Notes under the pieces: model-generated | Databases searched by the model: none | What the model was told of the DNA's origin: nothing | The model's input: only the letters and a program-made list of their open reading frames with translations | Shown here: positions 28,931 to 38,351 of the stretch, in pieces | Numbering within the stretch: position 1 is the stretch's first letter | Layout of the letters: the number at the start of each line of letters is the position of its first letter | Program-made: the position numbers and the translations under genes | NCBI RefSeq assembly: GCF_023091865.1 | Contig: NZ_JAHXDI010000001.1 | Location: 62,001-126,000, forward strand | DNA: 64,000 nucleotides | DNA from: Chromohalobacter moromii | Lineage (GTDB): Bacteria > Pseudomonadota > Gammaproteobacteria > Pseudomonadales > Halomonadaceae | Direction of reading: 5' to 3'

Positions 28931-30001
28931 ATGAACGCACCCTTGACGATGCCCCAACGCCCCCAGGCCGCCACGGCACCTTCTCATCAGCCCCTGCCCA
29001 CGCCGGGTGAACTCAAGCAGCGCCTGCCGCTGGAAAGCGCCCTCGAGGAGCAGATCGAGCGCCAGCGTGGCGAGATTCAGGCCATTCTCGACGGGCACGA
29101 CGACCGCCTGCTGGTCGTGGTGGGGCCCTGCTCGATTCACGACCCGTGCGCGGCGCTGGAATACGCTGAAAAGCTCAGTGAGCTCGCCGCGCGCCTCGAC
29201 GACCGTCTGCTAATGGTCATGCGTGTATATGTCGAAAAGCCGCGTACCACGGTGGGCTGGAAGGGGCTCGCCTATGACCCGCACCTGGATGGCAGTGACG
29301 ACATGGCGCATGGCCTGGAGGTCTCGCGGCGCTTGATGCGTGATATTGCCGCCTTGGGCATGCCCGTGGCCACCGAATTGCTGCAGCCGATGGCCGCGCC
29401 GTACCTGGAAGACCTGCTCAGTTGGGTCGCTATCGGGGCGCGCACCACCGAGTCGCAGATCCATCGTGAACTCGCCAGTGGCCTGCGCGCCGCGGTGGGC
29501 TTCAAGAACGGCACCGACGGCAGTGTCGATGTCGCCGTTGCCGCGATGCAGTCCGCTGCGCACCCACACCGTCATTTCGCTCTCGACGATGCGGGCCGCC
29601 CGTCGATGCGCGAGACCGACGGCAATCCGCATACCCACGTGGTGCTGCGGGGCGGGCATGGCAAGCCCAACTATGATGTGGATTCGGTTCGTGCCTGTCG
29701 CCGCGAGCTACAAAGCGCCGGCATAGCGCCGCGTCTGATGGTCGACTGCAGCCATGCCAATTCGCGCAAAGATCACCGCCGCCAGACCGAGGTCATGCTC
29801 GATGTGCTCGAACAGCGTCTGGCCGGCGACCGCGATTTGGTCGGCGTGATGCTGGAAAGCCACCTGCACGAAGGCAAGCAGGCGCTGCAGCCCGGTGCGA
29901 TGCGTTATGGTGTCTCCGTCACCGATGCTTGCCTGGGTTGGGAGGGCACTGAGCACTTGCTGACATTGGCCGCCGAGCGGTTGCGCGACGCCTGTGCCTG
30001 A
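28931..30001 (+). CDS. 3-deoxy-7-phosphoheptulonate synthase, class I
   Basis: DAHP synthase condenses phosphoenolpyruvate and erythrose 4-phosphate, the first step to all aromatic amino acids. The product is 356 residues of the AroF/AroG/AroH type. Recognised blocks are VVVGPCSIHDP, MRVYVEKPRTTVGWKGL, IGARTTESQIHRELASGL, GFKNGTDGS and VDCSHANSRK. I chose the ATG at 28931. Which paralogue it is, and so its feedback inhibitor, cannot be settled by eye. The upstream leader with Phe, Tyr and Trp codons suggests control by more than one aromatic amino acid at the level of transcription. Confidence 0.95.
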   Translation: MNAPLTMPQRPQAATAPSHQPLPTPGELKQRLPLESALEEQIERQRGEIQAILDGHDDRLLVVVGPCSIHDPCAALEYAEKLSELAARLDDRLLMVMRVYVEKPRTTVGWKGLAYDPHLDGSDDMAHGLEVSRRLMRDIAALGMPVATELLQPMAAPYLEDLLSWVAIGARTTESQIHRELASGLRAAVGFKNGTDGSVDVAVAAMQSAAHPHRHFALDDAGRPSMRETDGNPHTHVVLRGGHGKPNYDVDSVRACRRELQSAGIAPRLMVDCSHANSRKDHRRQTEVMLDVLEQRLAGDRDLVGVMLESHLHEGKQALQPGAMRYGVSVTDACLGWEGTEHLLTLAAERLRDACA

Positions 30002-30044
30002 GCGGCACTTCATGGCACTGTCATATCGGCGGTTCAGGATATGA

Positions 30045-30093
30045 CCTCACAGCATGTTCCGACACGCCGGTGTGTCGGTGGAACGCCGTGAGG
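30045..30093 (+). promoter_or_regulatory. Long stem-loop covering the phoX ribosome site
   Basis: CCTCAC (30045-30050) pairs with GTGAGG (30088-30093), GTTCC (30056-30060) with GGAAC (30080-30084), and GACAC (30061-30065) with GTGTC (30072-30076). The 3' arm includes the first bases of the GAGGAG ribosome site of phoX. It may restrain translation or mark the end of the DAHP synthase transcript; no T-run is present. Confidence 0.4.
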
Positions 30094-30100
30094 AGAGACC

Positions 30101-32251
30101 ATGAGCAAGGAAATCGAGACTCAGCACAACTTCAATCGCAGCGATAACGAACCGTTCTCGTCGATACTGGCACGCCATGTTTCTCGACGTGACATCATGC
30201 GGGGTGGCCTGAGTCTGGCTGCCTTGGGCATGTTGGGCGGCATCGGCGGGCTCAACCTCGCCAATGCCCAGGAAAGCGGTGCCGGCAAGACGCCGCTGGC
30301 GCTAGCATTCGAATCGCTGCATGGCTCGCGTACCGATGCCGTGCTGGTCCCCGAGAGCTATACCGCACAGGTGTTGATCCCCTGGGGGACGCCGTTAGAT
30401 GAGCAGGCACCGGCTTGGCATCGTGGGCAGGAAATGACCGCCGAAGCGCAGGCTCACAGCGTAGGCATGCATCACGATGGTATGCATGCCTTTCCGCTCG
30501 ATGCGGACAATGCCTCGCGCGATTTCCTGCTTGCCCTCAACAACGAATATATCGATCAGAACGCGCTTTGGGCGCCGCGCGGAGGGCCGACGAATCCCGA
30601 CAGAGGTCAACGTCCGGCCGACGAGGTACGTACTGAAGTCCATGCTCATGGCGTCACCATCGTACGGGTGCGAAAGCAGGCGGATGCGCGTTGGTCGCAT
30701 GTGGCCGGTGACGCTCACAATCGCCGTTTCACCAGCGCGACGCCGATGGACTTGGCAGGCCCCGTGGCCGGCAGCGATTACGTCAGGACACGCTATTCCC
30801 CGGAAGGCACGCAGACACGTGGCACCAACAACAACTGTGCCAATGGCTTCACGCCTTGGGGCACCTACCTGACCTGCGAAGAGAACTGGCCTGAGGTCTT
30901 CGTCAACCGAGGCGAGCTCAATATCGACGATCGTCGCCTGGGGCTACCCACCGAACGCGGCCGCTACGGCTGGGAAACCGCCGCCGGCACCGAGGGCGAG
31001 CGCGAGGACGAGTTCGCGCGTTTCGATGTCACGCCGCGTGGCAACGGACCGCGTGACGATTATCGCAACGAGACGCGCACCTTCGGCTATATCGTGGAGA
31101 TCGATCCATACGATGGCCAATCCCGCGCCGTGAAGCGCACTGCGCTGGGGCGCTTTCGCCATGAGGGCTGCTGGCCGGGCAAGCTGGTCGCCGGTGAGCC
31201 GGTCGTCTTCTATTCCGGTCATGACGCGCGGAACGAGTACATCTACAAGTTCGTGTCCGATGCCAACTGGGATCCTGCGGATGCCAACCGTCCCGGTGAG
31301 AGTTACGACCGTTTGGCGTTGGGTGCCAAGTACATGGACCAAGGCACGCTTTACGTCGCGAGGTTCAGCGCCGATGGCAGCGGTGAATGGCTGCCCCTAG
31401 AGCCGGAGACGCGCGTGGCGGACGGTCGCACGCTGGCCTCAGCCCTGTCATTGGCGGAAGACGACCGTGCGGGCGTCATCGTGCATACCTGCGACGCCGC
31501 CGACCTGCTCGGCGCCACGCCGATGGACCGTCCCGAATGGGGAACCGTTGATCCGGCCTCGGGTGAGGTCTATATGACGCTGACCAATAACTCTCAGCGC
31601 ACCGCCGCCGACACGGCGCCGACCTTCACCCATGAAGGCGACGACATCGACGCCGCGGGCGTGGGGTATGCCACGGCCCCCACCAATGCCGCGAATCCGC
31701 GCGCCGACAACGAGGCGGGGCAGGTGATCCGCTGGCGGGAGCGGGGCGACGATGCCACGCGTTTCGACTGGGAGGTGTTCGTGTTCGGCGCCGCTGCGGG
31801 CGATGCCGACAACCTGTCGGGGCTGACCGAGGGCAACCAGTTCGCCAGCCCCGATGGCCTGTGGTACGACGACCGCGGTGACGGCCAAGGCATTCTGTGG
31901 ATCGAGACCGACAATGGCTACGACGGTGTCGCCGAGCAGACCAACGACCAGGTGCTGGCGGTGGTGCCGGCGGCACTGTCACGTGAGAGTGGCCAGGCGT
32001 CGGTGGTGGGTGCCGCCAACCAGCAGCAACTCAAGCGATTTGCGGTGGGCCCCAACGACTGCGAGGTGACAGGGATCTTTGCCACGCCGGACAAGACGGC
32101 GTTGTTCATCAACATCCAGCATCCCGGCAATTGGCCGGCGGATGCCGATGCGGCGACGCAGGATGCCACGAAGGCCGCCGCCGGCAGCGTACGCCCGCGG
32201 GCGGCCACGGTGGTGATCCAGAAAGCCGATGGTGGGCAGGTCGGGGTATAA
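30101..32251 (+). CDS. phoX: PhoX-family alkaline phosphatase, Tat-exported
   Basis: PhoX enzymes hydrolyse phosphate monoesters outside the cytoplasm using a calcium-iron centre (DUF839 family). The product is 716 residues. A twin-arginine signal is clear: Ser28-Arg29-Arg30-Asp-Ile-Met, a hydrophobic stretch and ANA at 54-56. Family motifs include NNCANGFTPWGTYLTCEENW near residue 245 and GRFRHEGCW near residue 350. A half Pho-box (CTGTCAT, 30018-30024) is upstream but the second repeat is poor. TatABC are encoded nearby. Exact substrate is inferred from the family. Confidence 0.9.
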   Translation: MSKEIETQHNFNRSDNEPFSSILARHVSRRDIMRGGLSLAALGMLGGIGGLNLANAQESGAGKTPLALAFESLHGSRTDAVLVPESYTAQVLIPWGTPLDEQAPAWHRGQEMTAEAQAHSVGMHHDGMHAFPLDADNASRDFLLALNNEYIDQNALWAPRGGPTNPDRGQRPADEVRTEVHAHGVTIVRVRKQADARWSHVAGDAHNRRFTSATPMDLAGPVAGSDYVRTRYSPEGTQTRGTNNNCANGFTPWGTYLTCEENWPEVFVNRGELNIDDRRLGLPTERGRYGWETAAGTEGEREDEFARFDVTPRGNGPRDDYRNETRTFGYIVEIDPYDGQSRAVKRTALGRFRHEGCWPGKLVAGEPVVFYSGHDARNEYIYKFVSDANWDPADANRPGESYDRLALGAKYMDQGTLYVARFSADGSGEWLPLEPETRVADGRTLASALSLAEDDRAGVIVHTCDAADLLGATPMDRPEWGTVDPASGEVYMTLTNNSQRTAADTAPTFTHEGDDIDAAGVGYATAPTNAANPRADNEAGQVIRWRERGDDATRFDWEVFVFGAAAGDADNLSGLTEGNQFASPDGLWYDDRGDGQGILWIETDNGYDGVAEQTNDQVLAVVPAALSRESGQASVVGAANQQQLKRFAVGPNDCEVTGIFATPDKTALFINIQHPGNWPADADAATQDATKAAAGSVRPRAATVVIQKADGGQVGV

Positions 32252-32271
32252 CTGACGGCGTGAGGCGGGAA

Positions 32272-32308
32272 GACAAACCCTCCGAGGCATAACCTCGGAG
32301 GGTTTGTC
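32272..32308. terminator. Bidirectional terminator after phoX
   Basis: A 16-bp perfect inverted repeat (32272-32287 with 32293-32308) encloses the loop CATAA. It is 20 bases after the phoX stop. T-rich ends on both strands make it suitable for either direction. Confidence 0.85.
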
Positions 32309-32337
32309 GTTCCAGGGGAGGAACTCGGCATACTGCC

Positions 32338-32455
32338 TACGAGCTACGAGCTACGAGCTACGAGCTACGAGCTACGAGCTACGAGCTACGAGCTACGAGC
32401 TACGAGCTACGAGCTACGAGCTACGAGCTACGAGCTACGAGCTACGAGCTACGAG
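32338..32455. repeat. Heptanucleotide tandem array, about 17 copies of TACGAGC
   Basis: The 7-base unit TACGAGC repeats without error from 32338 to 32455 (16.9 copies). It lies between the phoX terminator and the ppk stop, which abuts it. A period of 7 is not a multiple of 3, so the rightward strand reads open in every frame (YELRATS repeats) while the leftward strand has TAG every 21 bases. It is therefore non-coding. No spacers are present. Confidence 0.97.
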
Positions 32456-32456
32456 T

Positions 32457-34661
32457 TCAGGGCTTGGCGGCATAAGCATAGAGTAAGGTTTCCTGGGCGC
32501 TGATCGGTTCGGCGTCGCCGGCATCGAGGAGACGGTAGCGGCCGTCGGTTTGTAGCTCCCAGCTCTGACAGTTGTCCACTAGGTAGGTGGCCAGGTCCTT
32601 GCGCACCCGTTGGGCGAGCTTCTTGTCGAGCAGTGGGAAGCAGGTCTCCACGCGGCGGAACATGTTGCGCTCCATGAAATCGGCGCTGGAGCACCAGGTC
32701 TCGGGCTTGCCGCCGTTGTGGAAGTGAAACACCCGGGTGTGCTCCAGGAAACGACCGATGATCGAGCGCACCCGAATGTTCTCGGAGACGCCCTCGACCC
32801 CGGGGCGCAGGCAGCACATGCCGCGAATGATGAGATCGCACTGCACACCGGCGCGCGAGGCGCGGTAGAGCGCGCGAATCAACTGCGGCTCGGTCAGCGA
32901 GTTGCACTTGATGATCAGCTGCGCCTTTTGGCCCTTTTCGGCGTGACGCGCTTCGCGGTCGATCATGGCCACCAGGCGGTCGTGCAGCACGAACGGCGCG
33001 TGTAGGAGCGTATCGATCTGGCGCGGCTTGCCCATCCCCGAGAGTTGCTGGAAGACCATATGCACGTCTTCACAGAGCGTTTCGTTGGCGGTGAGCAGGC
33101 TGTAGTCGGTATACAGCTTGGCGGTCTTGGAGTGGTAGTTGCCGGTGCCCAGGTGCGCGTAATAGCGCAAGGCGCCGCGTTCGCGGCGTACCACGTGAAG
33201 CATCTTGGCATGCGTCTTGTAGGCCATGACGCCGTAGATGACGATGGCGCCGGCTTCTTGCAGGCGCGAGGCCAGTGCCAGGTTGTCGGCCTCGTCGAAA
33301 CGGGCGCGCAACTCGATGACCACGGTGACTTCCTTGCCGTTGCGCGCCGCATTGACCAGAGCGCCGACGATGGGCGAGTCCGCGCCGGTCCGGTAGAGGG
33401 TCTGCTTGATCGCCAGTACGTCGGGATCGTCGGCCGCCTCTTGAAGCCAGTCCTCGATCAGCGAGAAGGACTGGAAGGGATGATGCAGCAAGATGTCGCT
33501 CTGGGCGATCTGGGTGAACAGGCTGACATCGCTCTTGACCTGACGCGGCAATCCCGGCGTGAAGGTGCGATACAAAAGGTCCGGGCGGTCGACGTCGCTG
33601 AGTACCGACATCAGGCGGGTCAGGTTGACCGGGCCGGATACACGGTAGAGATCCGCCGCCTCGAGTTCGAACTGGGTCAGTAGGAAGCGCGAGAGTTGAT
33701 CGGGGCAGTTGTCGGCGACTTCCAGGCGCACGCCGCTGCCGTAGCGCCGTGCCAGCAGCTCGCCGCGCAGCGCCGAGGCCAGGTCCGAGACGTCCTCGGG
33801 GTCGACGGCCAGATCGGCGTTGCGCGTCAGGCGGAACTGGTAGCAGCCACGCACTTCCATGCCGGGGAAGACCTCCTGGGCATGGGCATGGATCATCGAG
33901 GAGAGAAACACGTACTCGGTGTAGCCTGACTCGCACAGCTCGCTCGGCAGACGCATCAAGCGTGGCAGCGAGCGTGGCGCTGGCAGGATGGCCATGCCCC
34001 CCTCACGACCGAAGGCGTCGGTGCCTTCGAGCTCGACGATGAAGTTCAGGCTCTTGTTGACCAGTCGCGGGAAGGGGTGCGAGGGATCGAGGCCGATGGG
34101 ACTGATCACCGGCATGATCTCTTCGGCGAAATACTCGCGCACCCACGCGGCCTGCGCCTCGGTCCACTGCGTGCGTCGCCGGAAGCGCAGCCCCTGCTCC
34201 TCGAGTGCCGGGATCAGCGTCTCGTTGAGAATATGGTATTGGCGTTCGACCTGCTCGTGCGTGATGCGCGAGATTTCGGCCAGTACCTGGCGCGGCGGCA
34301 GGCCATCGGCACCGCTCTCCTCGCGCGACAGGGCAATCTGATGCTTGAGACCGGCCACCCGGATTTCGAAGAACTCATCCAGGTTGGAAGAAAAGATCAG
34401 CAGAAACATCAACCGGTTGAGCAGTGGATGCGAAGGATCCAGAGCCTGCTCGAGCACGCGGATATTGAACTGCAGGTGCGAGAGTTCGCGATTGAAGTAC
34501 AGTGCCGGATCGTCAAGATCCGCCTCGGGGAACGGCGTGGGCTTGGCGTGAATGCCCGTGCGCGTGCGGTTGACGCGAAGCGGCGGCGTTTCACCGGCTT
34601 CCTGAGAGGTTGTATTGTCGCTACCGAGGGGAACATCGGAAGAGCGCGTGCCGTCCATCAT
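32457..34661 (-). CDS. ppk1: Polyphosphate kinase 1
   Basis: Ppk1 polymerises the gamma-phosphate of ATP into polyphosphate. From the start at 34661 the product is 734 residues. The N-terminal helical domain (FNRELSHLQFNIRVLEQA) and head domain precede two phospholipase-D-like catalytic domains. The autophosphorylated His lies in YKTHAKMLHVVRR, with Arg-rich phosphate sites around it. A GGGAG ribosome site precedes the paired ATGs at 34661 and 34658. A Pho box lies ~57 bases upstream. The gene ends at the heptamer array. Confidence 0.96.
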   Translation of the reverse strand: MMDGTRSSDVPLGSDNTTSQEAGETPPLRVNRTRTGIHAKPTPFPEADLDDPALYFNRELSHLQFNIRVLEQALDPSHPLLNRLMFLLIFSSNLDEFFEIRVAGLKHQIALSREESGADGLPPRQVLAEISRITHEQVERQYHILNETLIPALEEQGLRFRRRTQWTEAQAAWVREYFAEEIMPVISPIGLDPSHPFPRLVNKSLNFIVELEGTDAFGREGGMAILPAPRSLPRLMRLPSELCESGYTEYVFLSSMIHAHAQEVFPGMEVRGCYQFRLTRNADLAVDPEDVSDLASALRGELLARRYGSGVRLEVADNCPDQLSRFLLTQFELEAADLYRVSGPVNLTRLMSVLSDVDRPDLLYRTFTPGLPRQVKSDVSLFTQIAQSDILLHHPFQSFSLIEDWLQEAADDPDVLAIKQTLYRTGADSPIVGALVNAARNGKEVTVVIELRARFDEADNLALASRLQEAGAIVIYGVMAYKTHAKMLHVVRRERGALRYYAHLGTGNYHSKTAKLYTDYSLLTANETLCEDVHMVFQQLSGMGKPRQIDTLLHAPFVLHDRLVAMIDREARHAEKGQKAQLIIKCNSLTEPQLIRALYRASRAGVQCDLIIRGMCCLRPGVEGVSENIRVRSIIGRFLEHTRVFHFHNGGKPETWCSSADFMERNMFRRVETCFPLLDKKLAQRVRKDLATYLVDNCQSWELQTDGRYRLLDAGDAEPISAQETLLYAYAAKP

Positions 34662-34717
34662 GAGCTCCCTGTCGTCTTTGGTGACCAACCGCTGCCCCGG
34701 AAGCATGACACCCGTCT

Positions 34718-34735
34718 GTGACAGGAATGTGACAG
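34718..34735 (-). promoter_or_regulatory. Pho box upstream of ppk1
   Basis: On the leftward strand two direct repeats CTGTCAC (34735-34729 and 34724-34718) are separated by four bases. This is the PhoB site layout, with both halves matching the consensus CTGTCAT at six of seven. A weak -10 (CATGCT) lies ten bases downstream. Phosphate starvation should therefore induce ppk1. Confidence 0.8.
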
Positions 34736-34799
34736 AGGCGACCGGACTTTTCAGTATACGCATGAAACAGGGCGCGACACGCGTCAACCCACGATGAGG

Positions 34800-34819
34800 A
34801 CGGGCCAAGCGTGGCCCGT
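34800..34819. terminator. Hairpin after tatC
   Basis: ACGGGCCA (34800-34807) pairs with TGGCCCGT (34812-34819) around AGCG, just beyond the tatC stop. No T-run follows on the leftward strand, so it may only slow read-through from tatC or lie in the far ppk1 upstream region. Confidence 0.3.
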
Positions 34820-34829
34820 GTGTCGGAGG

Positions 34830-35609
34830 TCAGCTTTCGTGGGGTGCTTCGTCATCGGCGTCATACCGGTGACGCGGGACCAGGCGACCGAAGAGGATGC
34901 CGACCTCGAACAGCAGCCACATGGGGATGGCGAGTAGGCTCTGGGAGACGACGTCCGGGGGCGTCATCAGCATGCCGACCACGAAGCAGCCGACGAGCAC
35001 ATAGGGGCGTTTCTTGCCGAGACTCTCGACACTGGTTGCACCGGTCCAGATCAGCAGGAAAGTGGCGATGGGAATCTCGAAGGCCGCACCGAAGGCGAAG
35101 AACAGCTTGAGCACGAAATTGAGATACTGATTGATATCGGTCATGACCGTGACGTTCTCCGGCCCGGTGTGGACGAAGAAGTCGAACAATAGGGGAAAGA
35201 CCGCGAAATAGGCGAAGGCCACGCCGCCGTAGAACAGCAAGATACTCGAGGCGAGCAGAGGAAATGCCAACGTCTTCTCGTGTCGGTAAAGGCCCGGGGC
35301 GATGAATGCCCAGGCCTGGTAGAGCACGAAGGGAACAGCGATGAACAAGGCCGTGAACAACGTCAGCTTGAAGGGCGCCAGGAATGGCGATGCCACTTCG
35401 GTGGCGATCATCTGCGAGCCTTCGGGCAAGAGCGCCATCAGGGGGTCGGCAACGAAGCTGTAGATGTCGTTGGAGAAGGCGTAAAGCGCAGCAAAGATGA
35501 CGACGATCACCGCCACCGCCTTGACCAGCCGCGAACGCAGCTCAATCAGGTGTTCGATCAAGGGTGTCTGGGCGTGCTCCTCCGGTTCGCGGGGCGGTGT
35601 ATCGCTCAT
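34830..35609 (-). CDS. tatC: Twin-arginine translocase subunit TatC
   Basis: TatC is the inner-membrane receptor for twin-arginine signals. The product is 259 residues with six membrane segments. The conserved [12 protein letters not shown] lies near residue 20 and [11 protein letters not shown] near residue 170. Its start overlaps the tatB stop by four bases. The C-terminal tail is acidic ([10 protein letters not shown]). PhoX, encoded nearby, is a likely substrate. Confidence 0.97.
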   Translation of the reverse strand: MSDTPPREPEEHAQTPLIEHLIELRSRLVKAVAVIVVIFAALYAFSNDIYSFVADPLMALLPEGSQMIATEVASPFLAPFKLTLFTALFIAVPFVLYQAWAFIAPGLYRHEKTLAFPLLASSILLFYGGVAFAYFAVFPLLFDFFVHTGPENVTVMTDINQYLNFVLKLFFAFGAAFEIPIATFLLIWTGATSVESLGKKRPYVLVGCFVVGMLMTPPDVVSQSLLAIPMWLLFEVGILFGRLVPRHRYDADDEAPHES

Positions 35610-36001
35610 GGGGCGTTGGAATCCTTGGCGGACGAGGCGTCGGGTGTTTCCCGGGAAGCGGCGGGACGCGCCGCCGGGGTGTCATCACCCGGTCTAGGCG
35701 CCGTCTGGCCTCGGCGTGATCCGGCGTGATGCGTATCGGTGTCGTCGGCGTGGCGTTCGACCCCGTCACGAACCTTGTGCAGACCGGCGTCGAGCTTACG
35801 TTGTTGCTCGTTGAGCTTCTGGCGCAGGTCTTCGGCTTCCAGCTGTGCATTGATTTCACGCTGCATGCCGGACACCGTGCGCTTGATCTTGCCGATCCAC
35901 AGGCCCACGGTGCGCGCCGCCGTGGGCAGGCGCTCTGGTCCCAGCACCAATAGGGCCACGACACCGATGAGCATCAGTTCGAGAAAGCCCATATCGAACA
36001 T
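35606..36001 (-). CDS. tatB: Twin-arginine translocase subunit TatB
   Basis: TatB forms the receptor complex with TatC. The product is 131 residues: a short N-terminal membrane segment ([21 protein letters not shown]), the conserved PERLP turn, then a long amphipathic helix and a Pro- and charge-rich tail. It is five bases downstream of tatA. Confidence 0.95.
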   Translation of the reverse strand: MFDMGFLELMLIGVVALLVLGPERLPTAARTVGLWIGKIKRTVSGMQREINAQLEAEDLRQKLNEQQRKLDAGLHKVRDGVERHADDTDTHHAGSRRGQTAPRPGDDTPAARPAASRETPDASSAKDSNAP

Positions 36002-36006
36002 GGCGG

Positions 36007-36282
36007 TTACTTCCGCTCGGAGGTTTCGTCGGCCTTGGACGATTGCGAGGCTTTCGGTTTCGTGTCGAGCGTCTCGTCGTTCACGTCATGCTCGACACGC
36101 TGCTGCGTCGTGTCCTCGTCGTCGTGCGCTTTTTTCTGCTCTTCTTCGCCGACGGCGCTCTTGAACCCCTTGACGGCGCCTCCGAGATCGCTGCCCAGGT
36201 TGCGCAGCTTCTTGGTGCCGAAGATCAGGATGACGATGCCGAGAACGATCAGCAGCTGCCAGATACTGATTCCACCTAACAT
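36007..36282 (-). CDS. tatA: Twin-arginine translocase subunit TatA
   Basis: TatA oligomerises to form the conducting element of the translocase. The product is 91 residues. The N-terminal helix [20 protein letters not shown] is followed by the [14 protein letters not shown] hinge and amphipathic helix. The tail is strongly acidic. I chose the ATG at 36282 by family length; the frame extends upstream toward hisE without homology. Confidence 0.95.
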   Translation of the reverse strand: MLGGISIWQLLIVLGIVILIFGTKKLRNLGSDLGGAVKGFKSAVGEEEQKKAHDDEDTTQQRVEHDVNDETLDTKPKASQSSKADETSERK

Positions 36283-36319
36283 GGACGATCTCCTTGATGC
36301 CCGAAAACGGCCGGGCCGA

Positions 36320-36658
36320 TTAGCGTGATGGGCGTGACGCTTTTTCTTCCAAGCCGGACGTTCCGAAGCGTCGGGCCAATTCATCCAACACCGCCTGATG
36401 GTCGATGTCTAGATGCGAGAGCATCACTAGGCTATGAAACCACAGGTCGGCGGTTTCGGCGACCAATGCCTGCCGCGTTTTGTCGTCGCCATGTTCGGCA
36501 TCCTTGGCAGCCAGCAGGGTTTCGGTCGCTTCCTCACCGACTTTCTCCAGGATCTTGTTGAGGCCCTGGGCATGGAGTTTGGCAACGTACGAGCTGTCGG
36601 GTGCGGCATGGCGGCGTGCGGCCAGGACGTCCGATAGCTGGGAAAGCGTATCACTCAT
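36320..36658 (-). CDS. hisE: Phosphoribosyl-ATP pyrophosphatase
   Basis: HisE hydrolyses phosphoribosyl-ATP to phosphoribosyl-AMP, the second step of histidine synthesis. The product is 112 residues, with the MazG-like [15 protein letters not shown] and [14 protein letters not shown] helices that bind magnesium. The next enzyme, HisI, is usually encoded immediately upstream in Pseudomonas or fused as HisIE in E. coli. Here ubiB follows with a 70-base gap and no hisI. The start at 36658 gives the family length. Confidence 0.95.
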   Translation of the reverse strand: MSDTLSQLSDVLAARRHAAPDSSYVAKLHAQGLNKILEKVGEEATETLLAAKDAEHGDDKTRQALVAETADLWFHSLVMLSHLDIDHQAVLDELARRFGTSGLEEKASRPSR

Positions 36659-36728
36659 GATGTGACGGTTCCGAGACAAAGAGGATGATGGGTAGATGAT
36701 AGCAGCAACATTGCGCGCTGATAGGGGG

Positions 36729-38351
36729 TTAACGCCAGGCGATGAGAGCCAGCCCCAGTGTGGCGGCGACCAGTATCGGCCAGGGCTGGCTGTTCGCCCA
36801 TTCCCAGAGGGGCTGCCAGGCCAACGCCACGGCGATCAGTAAGGCTCCGAAACGCAGTCGGCGCGCGCGCGTTCCAGCACCGCGCAAGCGCCGCCGCAAG
36901 GCATTGAGCGCTTCGGTTTGCTGGCGTTGCTGGCGGTGGCTGTCTTCACTGCGGGCGAGGGCCTGGTGAGCGAGCACGGGCAGCTCGGGCAACTGTCGCG
37001 AGAGTTCGGGGGCGTGCTTGGTCAAGGCGTCCCAGAAACCGCGTGGCCCAGCACGCTCCTTCATCCACTGCTCTAGGTAAGGCTTGGCGGTGCTCCACAA
37101 GTCCAGGTCCGGGTACAACTGACGACCGAGTCCCTCGATATTGAGTAGCGTTTTCTGCAAAAGCACCAACTGCGGTTGGACTTCCATGTTGAAGCGCCGC
37201 GCGGTCTGGAAAAGCCCTAGCAGCACCTGGCCGAAGGAAATGTCCTTGAGGGGCTTCTCGAGAATCGGCTCGCAGACCGCGCGAATGGCGGCAGCGAACT
37301 CATTGGCGCGCGTGTCCTCGCCGACCCAGCCCGACTCGATGTGCAACACGGCGACTTCGTAGTAGTCCTGGCGGAAGAAGGCGAGCAGGTTGCGGGCCAG
37401 GTAATCCTGGTCTTCGCGCGTCAGGCTACCGACGATCCCGCAGTCGATGGCGATGTACTGAGGGTCGCGCGGATTGTCGGCGGACACGAAGATATTGCCG
37501 GGGTGCATGTCGGCATGGAAGAAGTTATCGCGAAACACCTGGGTGAAGAAGATTTCCACACCGCGCTCGGCGAGTCGGCGCAAGTCGATGCCGGCCGCTT
37601 GCAGGGCGTCCATGTCGGCGACCGGAATACCGTGTATACGCTCCTGAACCATCACCTGCTTGCGTGTCAGTGACCAGTGAATCGCCGGCACGTAAAGGAG
37701 CGGCGAGTCGCGGAAGTTGCGCTTGAGCTGCGAGGTGTTGGCCGCTTCCTTGTGCAGATCCAGCTCATCGAACAGCGTCGCCTCGTAGTCGGCAACGACC
37801 TCGACGGGGCGTAGCCGCTTGGCTTCGGGAACGCGTTTGAGCAGGCGCGCGAAGGTATACAGCAGGCCAATGTCCTTGCGCATCACGCCATCGATGTTCG
37901 GGCGGATGATCTTGACCACTACGTCTTCGCCGGTGTGCAGGCGTGCGCCGTGCACTTGAGCGATGGAGGCCGAGGCGAGTGGCTCGCGGGTGAATTCGGC
38001 GAAGGCAGCATCGATGTCCATGCCGAGCTCTTCCTCGACCAGTGCGCGGGCCTGCTCGCCGGGAAACGGCGGTACCTGATCCTGTAGACGCTTTAGCTCG
38101 TCGGCGATATCCGGCGGTAGCAGGTCACGGCGGGTAGAGAGCATCTGGCCGAACTTGACGAAGATCGGGCCCAGAGCCTCAAGCGCCAGGCGTAAGCGCT
38201 TGCCTCGGGTGTGCGGACCGGTGGGTAGCAAGCGCAGTGGCGAAAGCTTCATCGCCACGCGGAGTATGCCGGGGAGGCGCTCTGAGGGGATCAGGGTGTC
38301 GAGGCGGAAGCGCGCGATCACCCAGCCGATACGAAACAGTCGCAAACTCAC
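36729..38351 (-). CDS. ubiB: Ubiquinone biosynthesis ATPase-like kinase UbiB
   Basis: UbiB is a membrane-bound atypical kinase-like ATPase needed for ubiquinone synthesis. The product is 540 residues. The signature KxGQ motif is in [16 protein letters not shown]; the Ala-rich nucleotide loop is [19 protein letters not shown] supplies catalytic residues. Two C-terminal membrane helices follow. The start overlaps the ubiJ stop by four bases. Confidence 0.97.
   Translation of the reverse strand: MSLRLFRIGWVIARFRLDTLIPSERLPGILRVAMKLSPLRLLPTGPHTRGKRLRLALEALGPIFVKFGQMLSTRRDLLPPDIADELKRLQDQVPPFPGEQARALVEEELGMDIDAAFAEFTREPLASASIAQVHGARLHTGEDVVVKIIRPNIDGVMRKDIGLLYTFARLLKRVPEAKRLRPVEVVADYEATLFDELDLHKEAANTSQLKRNFRDSPLLYVPAIHWSLTRKQVMVQERIHGIPVADMDALQAAGIDLRRLAERGVEIFFTQVFRDNFFHADMHPGNIFVSADNPRDPQYIAIDCGIVGSLTREDQDYLARNLLAFFRQDYYEVAVLHIESGWVGEDTRANEFAAAIRAVCEPILEKPLKDISFGQVLLGLFQTARRFNMEVQPQLVLLQKTLLNIEGLGRQLYPDLDLWSTAKPYLEQWMKERAGPRGFWDALTKHAPELSRQLPELPVLAHQALARSEDSHRQQRQQTEALNALRRRLRGAGTRARRLRFGALLIAVALAWQPLWEWANSQPWPILVAATLGLALIAWR

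Noticed and set aside
30018-30035. Full Pho box upstream of phoX
   Set aside because: Only one half (CTGTCAT) matches; the second repeat at the right spacing matches poorly.
32338-32455. CRISPR array
   Set aside because: Units are 7 bases with no spacers and no cas genes nearby.
32304-32486. Open frame through the heptamer array encoding YELRATS repeats
   Set aside because: A 7-base repeat without stops on one strand is open in every frame; there is no ribosome site and no protein-like sequence outside the repeat.
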